Origin: DASUWK01 sp036378435
Lineage (GTDB): Bacteria; Chloroflexota; Dormibacteria; Dormibacterales; Dormibacteraceae
Length of the DNA: 64,000 bases
Reading direction: 5' to 3'
NCBI GenBank assembly: GCA_036378435.1
Contig: DASUWK010000070.1
Span: 1 to 64,000 of the forward strand
The position numbers and the translations under genes were made by a program. Shown here one piece after another: positions 25,141 to 32,450 of the stretch. The notes under the pieces are model-generated. The model was not told where the DNA came from. It saw nothing but the letters and a program-made list of their open reading frames with translations, and made no database searches. Positions within the stretch are counted from its first letter, which is position 1. Every line of letters starts with the position of its first letter.

Positions 25141-26277
25141 GTGAGGAATCCAGACTGGGCCCGGCTGCGCGATCAGTCCGTGGTCGTGCTGACAGCGCTG
25201 GTGCTGGCGGCGTTGTTCATCTGGCTGATCGGCCACGTGATCGACACGGTCGCGCTGATCGCGATCGCGGTCGTGCTCGCGCTGATCCTCGAGCCGCTGA
25301 TGGTGTGGCTCGAGCGGCGCATGCCGCGGCTGCTGGCCGCTGCGCTGGTCTACATCGTCTTCCTGGGCTCGGTCGGAGGCATTGGCTTCGGGCTCTGGCC
25401 GGCGGTGCGGTCGCAGTTCATGCAGCTGGCCCAGGCTCTGCCCAGGTACCTGAGCCAGGCTGACTCCTACGTGGCCGCCAACGCCCACGTCGTCGGCCTG
25501 CAGCACCTGGGCACGCACCCGATCACGGACGCCTTGACCAAGGGCGGGCTGCCGGGCGGCGGCACGGGCAGCGTCGCGCTGGCCGCGGCCGGCTTCTTCA
25601 CCCAGGTGGCGCAGGGCATGGCCAGCGTCGTCTTCATCCTCGTGCTCGCCTTCTACTTCATGGTCGACGGCAACCGGATGCGGGCCGGCTTCGCGCGCGT
25701 CTTCCCGCGCGAGCACCAATCCAAGATCCGCTTTGTCGAGGACACGGTCAGCCAGGTGCTGGGCTCTTACGTCCGCAGCCAGCTGATCATGGCCGCGCTG
25801 ATGGCGATCTCGGCCGGCATCGGCTGCGCGATCCTCGGCGTCCGCTACCCGGCGATCATCGCGCTGCTCACGTTCCTGGCCGAGCTGGTGCCCCTGGTCG
25901 GACCCTTCCTGGCCGCGATCCCGGCGATGCTGATCGCCATCTTCCAGTCCTTCGGCCTGATGGTCGAGGTCACGTTCTTCTTCGTGATCATGCAGATGGC
26001 CGAGAACGCGATCATCCGGCCGCGCATTACCGGCCCCATGGTCGGGCTGCACCCGGTCGAGGCGCTGCTCGCCCTGGTGGTCGGCGCCCAGACCGCGGGT
26101 TTCTGGGGCGCGTTGTTCGCCGTCCCGGCCGTGGGCATCGCCGTCGTCCTTCTCAACGTCGCCTGGAAAGCCTGGAAGGGCGAACCACTGGTCCACGACC
26201 GCCGCGGGATGAAGCTCGAGGTCGTGGAAGAGCCCGTGGAACCGACGCCGGCGCCAGCCGGCGGCCGCCCACCCTAG
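25141..26277 (+). CDS. AI-2E family transporter (YhhT/PerM type)
   Basis: A 378-residue polytopic protein with two N-terminal helices (VVVLTALVLAALFIWLIGHV), a soluble middle segment, and a conserved C-terminal helix block (LGVRYPAIIALLTFLAELVP, GPFLAAIPAMLIAIFQ, then NAIIRPRITGPMVGLHPVEA). Members export autoinducer-2, sodium or other solutes; the substrate here is unknown. The start is GTG. The C-terminal tail is soluble and Pro-rich. Confidence 0.88.
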   Translation: MRNPDWARLRDQSVVVLTALVLAALFIWLIGHVIDTVALIAIAVVLALILEPLMVWLERRMPRLLAAALVYIVFLGSVGGIGFGLWPAVRSQFMQLAQALPRYLSQADSYVAANAHVVGLQHLGTHPITDALTKGGLPGGGTGSVALAAAGFFTQVAQGMASVVFILVLAFYFMVDGNRMRAGFARVFPREHQSKIRFVEDTVSQVLGSYVRSQLIMAALMAISAGIGCAILGVRYPAIIALLTFLAELVPLVGPFLAAIPAMLIAIFQSFGLMVEVTFFFVIMQMAENAIIRPRITGPMVGLHPVEALLALVVGAQTAGFWGALFAVPAVGIAVVLLNVAWKAWKGEPLVHDRRGMKLEVVEEPVEPTPAPAGGRPP

Positions 26278-26299
26278 CAGAGCTCTCCGGAAGAGAGCC

Positions 26300-26701
26300 T
26301 CACGCCGTCCGGCCCAGGCCCTCCTCCAGTTCCTGAACCGCGGCCGCGGGGCTCTCCTCCAGACGTCTCAGGAACGCGATCAGCGCGAACGCGGACTCCT
26401 CGAGCTCTGCCAGCAGCACCGTGTGCGGCGCTCCAGGCAGCTCGGCGCGCGCCGCCAGGGCGTCCAGCGCCGCCAGCCGCGCGGCCATGTGGCGCCGGGC
26501 CTCGTCCGGCAGCTCACCGTGAGCGCCGGCAGGCCTCAGCACACTGCTCCAAGCGTTCCGCACGTCGCGCATGCGCTCGCTCAGGAGCTTCTTCGTGAAG
26601 CGCCGCGCCTCGGGCTCCGGATCAGATCCGAGCCAAGCACCCTGGCGGCGGGCCACATGAGCCAGCCGCCGGAGCTGTACCTCGACATTGAACGTACGCA
26701 T
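26300..26701 (-). CDS. Unrecognised helical protein under apparent LexA control
   Basis: A 133-residue soluble protein, rich in Ala, Arg, Glu and Leu and almost wholly helical by composition (VQLRRLAHVARRQGAW; RRHMAARLAALDALAARAEL). It has no signal, membrane segment or family motif I know. Its promoter carries the same 14-bp LexA box found at recA, and a partial box covers the ATG. It is therefore a candidate DNA-damage-induced gene of unknown role. TACTAT lies 11 bases before the ATG, suggesting a leaderless transcript. It is separate from the upstream TetR gene. Confidence 0.75.
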   Translation of the reverse strand: MRTFNVEVQLRRLAHVARRQGAWLGSDPEPEARRFTKKLLSERMRDVRNAWSSVLRPAGAHGELPDEARRHMAARLAALDALAARAELPGAPHTVLLAELEESAFALIAFLRRLEESPAAAVQELEEGLGRTA

Positions 26702-26742
26702 GTTCGGAAGTCATAGTACCGCGAACAGGCGTTCGTACGCAA
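26693..26742 (-). promoter_or_regulatory. LexA-box promoter of the 133-residue gene
   Basis: On the minus strand TTGCGT (26737-26742), 18 bp, TACTAT (26713-26718). The exact box CGAAC-AGGC-GTTCG (26722-26735, read on the plus strand) lies in the spacer and is identical to the recA box. CGTACGCATGTTCG (26693-26706), one base from a perfect box, spans the start codon. The copies are 29 bp apart. Confidence 0.82.
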
Positions 26743-26756
26743 CCCCTCCCCCCTCT

Positions 26757-27371
26757 TTACAGGGGTCGCGGCGGGGCGAAGATCAGGCACAGCCCGTCCG
26801 CGACCGGACCCGCTTCGCCGCCGTCGGCCAGCAGATGCCCGACGGCCTCGTTGACCGCGCCGACGACCGCCCGCCCGAATACGAGCGGGTCGACCGCGGC
26901 ATAGAACGGATCGCGGTCGGTCGTGGCCTGGCGCACCTCTTCGGCCACCATGTTCACGAAGCGCTCCTGGAGCGTGCGGCGCAGAGATTCGACTCGTGGG
27001 GTCAGGCCCACGGACTCGACCACCATCATCCGGGCGACCGGCGCCGAGCGGCCGGTGCAGAGGCGCACGAACGCCCTGATTCCGCCGCACATCCGGTCGC
27101 GGTGGTCGCCGCCCTCGGCCGCCGCGTCCACGATCTGGTGGATCACGGCGCCGCCCTCCTGCTCCAAAAGCGCGCAGAAGCAGTCTTCCTTGGACTGGAA
27201 GAACTCGTAGAAGGCGCTCTTCGACATGCGCGCCGCACCTACAACGTCCTCGACCGACGTGAGGTGAAACCCCTTGTCGGCGAACAGCGCCAGGGCGGCC
27301 TGCAGCAGGCGCCGCCGGCGCTGCTCGAGACGGGCCTGCCGCCTGGACTCGGGATCTACCTGCGCCGCCAT
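26757..27371 (-). CDS. TetR-family transcriptional regulator
   Basis: A TetR DNA-binding domain (LLQAALALFADKGFHLTSVE, VVGAARMSKSAFYEFFQSKE) with a C-terminal all-helical ligand domain. It lies downstream of an acyl-CoA dehydrogenase on the same strand, whose promoter carries palindromes; TetR regulators of fatty-acid genes commonly bind such sites. Control of that gene is inferred, not shown. Confidence 0.9.
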   Translation of the reverse strand: MAAQVDPESRRQARLEQRRRRLLQAALALFADKGFHLTSVEDVVGAARMSKSAFYEFFQSKEDCFCALLEQEGGAVIHQIVDAAAEGGDHRDRMCGGIRAFVRLCTGRSAPVARMMVVESVGLTPRVESLRRTLQERFVNMVAEEVRQATTDRDPFYAAVDPLVFGRAVVGAVNEAVGHLLADGGEAGPVADGLCLIFAPPRPL

Positions 27372-27554
27372 GTCAGCCGTGCGTCCGGGAAGCCCTGGCC
27401 GGACCTGGCGGGCTGATGCGGCGCGTCTGCATTGTCATCTCCTGCGCGGCTCCTCGCCGTATTGGGATACGGCTCGTCCGCTGCTCGTCGCTTCCTCCCA
27501 TCCGCGGCACCTCAGGCCGCCATTTCTCGGCAAGGCTCCCGGACACACGGCTGG

Positions 27555-28754
27555 TTAGTTTGCGGCGAGCGTCCGGGAGATGACCAGTCGCTGGATCTCA
27601 GAGGTGCCTTCGAAGATCGTGTAGATCTTCGCGTCGCGGTGCCACTTCTCGACCGGGAACTCGCGGATGTAGCCGTAGCCGCCGCAGATCTGGATCGCCT
27701 CGTCGGTCACCTTGACCGCCACCTCGCCGGCCTTGAGCTTGGCCATCGAGCCTTCGGCCATCTTGAACTCGCCGCCGCTCTTCGACTCCCAGAGCGCACG
27801 CCAGATCAGGGCGCGCGTCGCTTCGATCTCGACGGCCATGTCGGCGAGCTTCCAGGCGATCGCCTGGTTCTCGATGATGGGCTTGCCGAACTGCTTGCGC
27901 TCCTTCGCGTACTGCAGCGCGAACTCGAACGCGGCTCGGGCGATGCCCAGCGCCTGCGCGCCAACCAGTGGCCGGGAGGCCTCGAAGGTCCTCATCGCCA
28001 CGTTGGTCCGGCCGGAGCTCTCGCCCGAGCGCACCCGCGCCAGCCGGGCTTCGAGCTTCTCCTCCCCACCGAGCAGGCAGTCCGCCGGGACCTTGACGTC
28101 GTTCAGGATCACCGAGGCGGTGTGCGAGGCTCGGATCCCGAGCTTCTTCTCCTTCTTGCCCTGGGTGAGCCCGGGCGTGCCCGGCGGGACCACGAACGAC
28201 GCCTGGCCGCGTGAGCCGAGCGAGCGGTCGACCGAGGCCACGACGACGTGGACGTCGGCGATGCCGCCGTTGGTGATGAACACCTTCTCGCCGTTCAAGA
28301 CCCAGTCGCCGTTCTTTTTGACCGCGCTGGTCTTGTAGCCGGAGACGTCGGAGCCGGCGTCGGGCTCGGTGGCGCAGAAGGCGCCGAGGGCGAGCTTGTC
28401 CGGCGTTCCGAAGCAGGCCGGGACCCAGGTCCCGATCTGCTCGGGCGTCCCCTGCCCCACGATCGCGGCGATCGGGAGCTGCGAACCCTGGATGGCGAGC
28501 GCGATCCCGGCGCAGCCCCAGGACAGCTCCTCGGCCACCAGCGCCGGCAGCACGCCGGTCTCGTCGCCGTGGATCTGGGCCAGGAAGTCGGTGCCGTAGA
28601 GCCCGACGTCGGCGGCCTTCTTCACGACGTCCCAGGGGAACTCTTCCTTCTCGTCGTACTCGTGCGCGACGGGCCGGATCTCCCGCTCGGCAAAGTCGTG
28701 GACCCAGTCGCGGATCTCGCGCTGATCGTCGGTGAGCTCGAACGAAACGCCCAT
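27555..28754 (-). CDS. Acyl-CoA dehydrogenase
   Basis: A 399-residue FAD-dependent acyl-CoA dehydrogenase. It has an N-terminal helical domain (FELTDDQREIRDWVHDFAER), a middle beta domain (CATEPDAGSDVSG; VFITNGGIADVHVV) and a C-terminal helical domain with the catalytic Glu in TIFEGTSEIQRL. It introduces the alpha-beta double bond in fatty-acyl or branched-chain acyl-CoA; chain preference cannot be read from the sequence. An ATG at 28754 follows AGGAGGA. Two palindromes overlap or follow its promoter. Confidence 0.93.
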   Translation of the reverse strand: MGVSFELTDDQREIRDWVHDFAEREIRPVAHEYDEKEEFPWDVVKKAADVGLYGTDFLAQIHGDETGVLPALVAEELSWGCAGIALAIQGSQLPIAAIVGQGTPEQIGTWVPACFGTPDKLALGAFCATEPDAGSDVSGYKTSAVKKNGDWVLNGEKVFITNGGIADVHVVVASVDRSLGSRGQASFVVPPGTPGLTQGKKEKKLGIRASHTASVILNDVKVPADCLLGGEEKLEARLARVRSGESSGRTNVAMRTFEASRPLVGAQALGIARAAFEFALQYAKERKQFGKPIIENQAIAWKLADMAVEIEATRALIWRALWESKSGGEFKMAEGSMAKLKAGEVAVKVTDEAIQICGGYGYIREFPVEKWHRDAKIYTIFEGTSEIQRLVISRTLAAN

Positions 28755-28783
28755 CAGTCCTCCTAGGGTTGGCTTGTGTTATT

Positions 28784-28839
28784 GGTACGCCCGCGTACCG
28801 TCGGAATGGTAGCGTACGTGCGCGTACCGCACAGGTCAA
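28784..28839 (-). promoter_or_regulatory. acd promoter with two TACG-type palindromic operators
   Basis: On the minus strand TTGACC (28834-28839), 17 bp, TACGCT (28811-28816). GTACG-TGCG-CGTAC (28814-28827) overlaps the -10, and GGTACGC-CC-GCGTACC (28784-28799), a perfect 7-bp inverted repeat, lies between promoter and gene. The layout is typical of repression by a TetR-type dimer; the nearby TetR gene is the obvious candidate. Confidence 0.72.
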
Positions 28840-28863
28840 CCGCTTAGTGCGAGGCGCCCGACT

Positions 28864-28929
28864 AGCGGGCCATTTGTCGGCAAATCACCCTGGTCGAAGC
28901 AGTTGGAGCGGGCCATTTGTCGGCAAATC
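28864..28929. repeat. Two 23-bp direct repeats each containing ATTTGTCGGCAAAT
   Basis: AGCGGGCCATTTGTCGGCAAATC occurs identically at 28864-28886 and 28907-28929, 43 bp apart. Each contains the inverted repeat ATTTG-N4-CAAAT. A degenerate copy (ATTTCTCGGCAAGG) is at 27522-27535 on the far side of the acd gene. They could be binding sites for a second regulator or members of a dispersed repeat. Confidence 0.75.
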
Positions 28930-28955
28930 CCCCGTTTGGGGCCCGGAGGTGCCGG

Positions 28956-29363
28956 TTAGCTGGCGGACGGGAGGGCCGGGTCGGAGCGGGGTCCCCTGCT
29001 GAAGGGCTTGGGACCCGGCCAGAGCCGGTAGGCCGCGAAGAGCATGAAGAGCCCGAAGAGCCGGCTCAGCTGCTGTCCGGGCAGGTGCTGGGCGAAGAAA
29101 GCCCCCAGGGCGGCCAGCGGCGCCCCCGCAAGCGCCATCCAGAAGGCTGAACGAAGCAGGACATTGCCGTGCCTGAAGTGCGTGTACGCGCCCACGATCG
29201 AGATCGGGACGATGGCGGCCAGCGAGGTCCCCTGGGCCAGGCGCTCCGAGAAGCCGAATCCGATGACCATGATCGGGACCATCGCGGTGCCGCCGCCGAT
29301 GCCCATGGAACCGCTCAGGACACCGACGAGGATCCCGCTCAGAACGGTCAGGAGGTCGCGCAA
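28956..29363 (-). CDS. TauE/SafE-family half transporter (second half)
   Basis: A 135-residue protein with the DUF81 half-domain pattern (LSGILVGVLSGSMGIGGGTA, LAQGTSLAAIVPISIVGAYT) and about four transmembrane helices. Full TauE/SafE exporters are eight-helix proteins made of two such halves. Here the halves are separate neighbouring genes, so the pair may form a heterodimer. The start is TTG, three bases after the upstream half's stop. Substrates in the family are sulfonates, sulfite and other organic anions. Confidence 0.8.
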   Translation of the reverse strand: MRDLLTVLSGILVGVLSGSMGIGGGTAMVPIMVIGFGFSERLAQGTSLAAIVPISIVGAYTHFRHGNVLLRSAFWMALAGAPLAALGAFFAQHLPGQQLSRLFGLFMLFAAYRLWPGPKPFSRGPRSDPALPSAS

Positions 29364-29366
29364 CCG

Positions 29367-29753
29367 CTACCCGCCCGGGATGATCAGCTGCTTCACGCCG
29401 ACGACCAGGAACAGCAGCGCGACGGCCATCTTGAGCTCGCGCTCGGGCATCAGGTTCACCAGGCGAGCCCCCACGTAGGCGCCCACCACGGCCCCCACCG
29501 TCATCACGGCGGCGAAGCGGAGGTCGGTCTCGTGCCCGTGCTGGCCGGGCTTGAGGTAGTAGACGGCCACGCCGACGGCCGAGATCGGGATGATCGCCGC
29601 GAGCGAGGTGGCGTTGGCCTCCAGCTGCCGAGTCCGCGCCCAGATCACCTGGGCGGGGACCATGAAGAACCCGCCCCCGACGCCGAGCAGGCCGCTCAGC
29701 AGCCCGGCGGCCGCCCCGATCGCGGCGAAGACGCGGGCGGAGACCCGGGTCAG
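29367..29753 (-). CDS. TauE/SafE-family half transporter (first half)
   Basis: This half contains FAAIGAAAGLLSGLLGVGGG and LEANATSLAAIIPISAVGVA, then two to three further helices, about 128 residues in all. The expected N-terminal helix lies upstream of the only ATG (29663), and no ATG, GTG or TTG precedes it in frame. I therefore placed the start at CTG 29753, which overlaps the stop of the small upstream ORF (CTGA). A start at 29663 would remove the first helix. It is coupled to the second half downstream. Confidence 0.7.
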   Translation of the reverse strand: MTRVSARVFAAIGAAAGLLSGLLGVGGGFFMVPAQVIWARTRQLEANATSLAAIIPISAVGVAVYYLKPGQHGHETDLRFAAVMTVGAVVGAYVGARLVNLMPERELKMAVALLFLVVGVKQLIIPGG

Positions 29754-29917
29754 TCTTCTGGAGCCGGAGGAGGCGGCGGCGCCGGAGATGGCTCGACCGT
29801 CACCGCGTGGTGGCGGAACTGGACGCTCTCCTCGACCGCCAGCTTGTCCTTCTTCGGCTTTTTCTTCTTCTTGTCTTCCCGGCCACCTCGACCGCCACGT
29901 CCGCTCTGCCTAGCCAT
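29750..29917 (-). CDS. Small basic low-complexity protein (55 aa)
   Basis: A short frame with an ATG start encodes an Arg/Gly-rich head (MARQSGRGGRGGRED), a lysine run, a short ordered-looking segment (LAVEESVQFRHHAVTVE) and a Pro-rich tail. Its stop overlaps the proposed CTG start of the TauE half by two bases. The position between GNAT and TauE genes and this overlap support a real coupled gene, but I recognise no family. Confidence 0.5.
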   Translation of the reverse strand: MARQSGRGGRGGREDKKKKKPKKDKLAVEESVQFRHHAVTVEPSPAPPPPPAPED

Positions 29918-29932
29918 CGCAGGCCGATTTTC

Positions 29933-30427
29933 TCATGCCGGCAGGGTCTTCTCGAACCAGAGGACGTCCCAGTAGCGCCCGAACTTCCTCCCCACCTCGG
30001 TGAAGCGCCCGACTTCCCGGAAGCCGAATTGCCGATGAAGGCGGATCGAGGCATCGTTGGGCGGCACGATCCCGGCCACGGCGCGCCGGACATCCTCGCC
30101 GGCCAGTTCGGCGAAGAGGGCCGCGTACAGCTCCTGTCCCACACCCTGTCCAGTCGCCTCCGGCCGGAGATAGACGGTGGTCTCGACCGTCGTCTCGTAA
30201 GCGGGCTTCGGCCGCCAGCGACCGCTGGTCGCGTAGCCGAGCGGCCCGGCATCACCCGCCGCGACCAGGAGCCGGTGCGGCCCGCTCTGTGCGTAGTGGC
30301 CGAACCAGTCGAGCCGCTGATCCACCTCGAACGGCTCCAGGTCGAAGGTCGCCGGTGAGGTCAGGACGTAGTGGTTGTAGATCTCGGTCAGGGCCGCCAG
30401 GTCGTCCAGCCGGCCCGGTCGGATCAA
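29933..30427 (-). CDS. GNAT N-acetyltransferase, phosphinothricin-acetyltransferase-like
   Basis: A 164-residue GNAT enzyme (IRPGRLDDLAALTEIYNHYV, TSPATFDLEPF, VYLRPEATGQGVGQELYAAL as acetyl-CoA-binding motif A, and FREVGRFTEVGRKFGRYWDV). This pattern is that of the PAT/YncA group, which acetylates amino-acid analogues; the substrate is unproven. The start is TTG 30427, overlapping the upstream stop in TTGA. It is the last gene of a coupled operon. Confidence 0.85.
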   Translation of the reverse strand: MIRPGRLDDLAALTEIYNHYVLTSPATFDLEPFEVDQRLDWFGHYAQSGPHRLLVAAGDAGPLGYATSGRWRPKPAYETTVETTVYLRPEATGQGVGQELYAALFAELAGEDVRRAVAGIVPPNDASIRLHRQFGFREVGRFTEVGRKFGRYWDVLWFEKTLPA

Positions 30428-31668
30428 GGCTCCAGCGCCGCCACCAGCTCGCGCAGGAACGACTCCACGTCCGTGACCAGGCCGATGGATTGCCAGGAGC
30501 CGCGATCCGAGAGCTTGGTCACCACGGCGGGATTGATGTCGACGCACACGGTCCGCGTACTGGCCGGCAGCAGGTTGCCGGTGGCGATCGAGTGCAGCAT
30601 CGTCGCCAGCATCAGCGCGAGGCTCACGCCGTCGACCGCTACGCGCATACGGCGCTGCGCCTCCTCCATGTCGGTGATCACGTCGGGCAGCGGCCCGTCG
30701 TCGCGCACGCTGCCGCCGAGAACGAAGTCGACGCCGTGCTCGATGGCGGACTTCATCACGCCGGAGCGCAACTTCCCCGCGCGCACCATCGCCTCGAGCC
30801 CGCCGGCCTCACGCACGCGGTTGATCGCGCGCATGTGGTGCTCGTGGCCTGACTCGATCGGGAGGCCGCTCTCTAGGTTCACGCCCAGCGACGTCCCGAA
30901 GAGCGCCGCCTCGACGTCGTGGGCCGCCAGCGCGTTGCCGGCGAACAGGACCTGGACGTAGCCGAGCTCGATCAGGCGCGACAGGTGCACGCCGGCGCCG
31001 GTGTGGATGATGGCCGGCCCGGCCACGACGAGGATCCGCCCGCGGCGCTTGCGAACCGCCTGCATCTCCCGCGCGATCTGGTTGATCAGGAGCTTTTTGG
31101 GCTTCTCGCTGGAGACCTCGCTGGCCATGAACGTGAAGATCTCCATCTGCCGCGAACGCTCCAGCGGCACGACGCGGACGCCCTGGTGGCCGACCACCAC
31201 CTTCATGCCGGGCGACGCCTCCTGGAATGGGATGCAGCGGGCGCGGCGCTCGTTCAGGTCGACGGCGATCGCGCAGTCCATCTCCTGCCGCTCCACCGGG
31301 ATCCACGCCGTGTCGACCAGCACGTACGTCGGCAGGTTGGACGTCGAGTAGAAGCCCTCGGGGAAGACGCCGGGCTTGCCGACCGCCGCCAGCTTGGCGG
31401 GTTTCTCCTCCGCCACCTTGGCGCCGAGCTCACGGCAGCGTTTGACGATCTCGTCGAGCTTGGCGGCCGACTGCGCGCTGACCTGGATCCGGCAGGTGGA
31501 GGTGTCCGTCTTGCGCTGGCCGACGCGCAATTCCTCGATGTTGAAAGAGCCACCGAGGTCCATTACGAGGTCCATCACCTGCGGCAGGATCAGCGAGTCG
31601 ATGATGTGGCCCTCGAGCACCAGCAGCGCCGTGTGCGCGCCGCGCTTACGGGACTTCGCCGGGCTCAC
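30424..31668 (-). CDS. TIGR00300/LOR-SDH family protein, possible ornithine cyclodeaminase
   Basis: A 414-residue protein with an N-terminal LOR/SDH domain (EGHIIDSLILPQVMDLVMDL, GSFNIEELRVGQRKTDTSTC) and a C-terminal Rossmann-like domain (ILVVAGPAIIHTGAGVHLSR, LFAGNALAAHDVEAALFGTS). The family includes the archaeal-type ornithine cyclodeaminase and the C-terminal part of cyanobacterial arginine-processing enzymes. That activity is plausible here but not established. The GTG start overlaps the pyrF stop (GTGA). Confidence 0.8.
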   Translation of the reverse strand: MSPAKSRKRGAHTALLVLEGHIIDSLILPQVMDLVMDLGGSFNIEELRVGQRKTDTSTCRIQVSAQSAAKLDEIVKRCRELGAKVAEEKPAKLAAVGKPGVFPEGFYSTSNLPTYVLVDTAWIPVERQEMDCAIAVDLNERRARCIPFQEASPGMKVVVGHQGVRVVPLERSRQMEIFTFMASEVSSEKPKKLLINQIAREMQAVRKRRGRILVVAGPAIIHTGAGVHLSRLIELGYVQVLFAGNALAAHDVEAALFGTSLGVNLESGLPIESGHEHHMRAINRVREAGGLEAMVRAGKLRSGVMKSAIEHGVDFVLGGSVRDDGPLPDVITDMEEAQRRMRVAVDGVSLALMLATMLHSIATGNLLPASTRTVCVDINPAVVTKLSDRGSWQSIGLVTDVESFLRELVAALEP

Positions 31669-32450
31669 GGTTTGGCTGCGACCAGCACCGCGTTGATGCG
31701 GTCGCGATAGTCGCGCGCGGCGCTCGCCGGGTCGTCGGCGTAGAGGACGTCGCGGCTCACGTTGACCAGACACGACGCCTCATCACCGGTCCAGGCCGCG
31801 CGCACCGATGCCTCGAGGTCACCGCCCTGTGCGCCAACACCCGGCACCAAGAACGGAAGCGGCGAGGCCGCGCGCACCTGCTCGATCTCGGCCGGAGCGG
31901 TGGCCCCGACCACCAGGCCGACGTTGCCGCTCTCATTGACCCGAGCCGCCAGTGCCGCCACGCTGAGATAGAGCGGACGGCCGCCGGCTTCCAGGTGCTG
32001 CAGGTCGGCCGCGCCGGGATTGGAGGTGCGGCAGACGACGTACACGCCCCGGTCCGCGTAGGCAGTGAACTCGCGCAGGGAATCCTCGCCGTGGTACGCG
32101 TGGACCGTGCATGCGTCGGCCCCGACCGCCTCGAAAGCCGCGCGGGCGTAGGCCCGCATCGTGCTGCCGACATCGGCTCGCTTGGCGTCCAGCAGGATCG
32201 GGATGTCATCCGGTATCGCCGCCCGGAGGCTGGCGAGCGCCGCCCAGCCGGCGGCGCCGTACTGCTCCCAGAACGCGGAGTTGGGCTTGTAGCAGCAGGC
32301 GAACTCGGCGGTGCGCGCGACGACGTCCGTGCAGAAGCGCAGAGCACCCTCGGCGCCGCCGGCGATGCGCTCCGGGTCAGGGTCGAGCCCGACGCAGAGC
32401 TGCGACCCGCGAGTGCGCGCGGCGGCCCTGAGCTTGTCGAAGTAGCTCAC
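31665..32450 (-). CDS. pyrF: Orotidine 5'-phosphate decarboxylase
   Basis: A 261-residue type-2 OMP decarboxylase: LCVGLDPDPERI at the first strand, the catalytic DAKRADVGST motif, and a late PFLVPGVGAQGGD phosphate-binding loop. It makes UMP from OMP in pyrimidine synthesis. The GTG start overlaps the ttuA stop in GTGA. Location in a tRNA-thiolation operon away from other pyr genes is unusual. Confidence 0.93.
   Translation of the reverse strand: MSYFDKLRAAARTRGSQLCVGLDPDPERIAGGAEGALRFCTDVVARTAEFACCYKPNSAFWEQYGAAGWAALASLRAAIPDDIPILLDAKRADVGSTMRAYARAAFEAVGADACTVHAYHGEDSLREFTAYADRGVYVVCRTSNPGAADLQHLEAGGRPLYLSVAALAARVNESGNVGLVVGATAPAEIEQVRAASPLPFLVPGVGAQGGDLEASVRAAWTGDEASCLVNVSRDVLYADDPASAARDYRDRINAVLVAAKP

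Noticed and set aside
29750..29917. The Arg/Gly-rich mini-ORF as ribosomal protein S5 N-terminus
   Set aside because: The head looks similar in composition, but the double-stranded-RNA-binding fold of S5 is absent and the frame stops after 55 codons.
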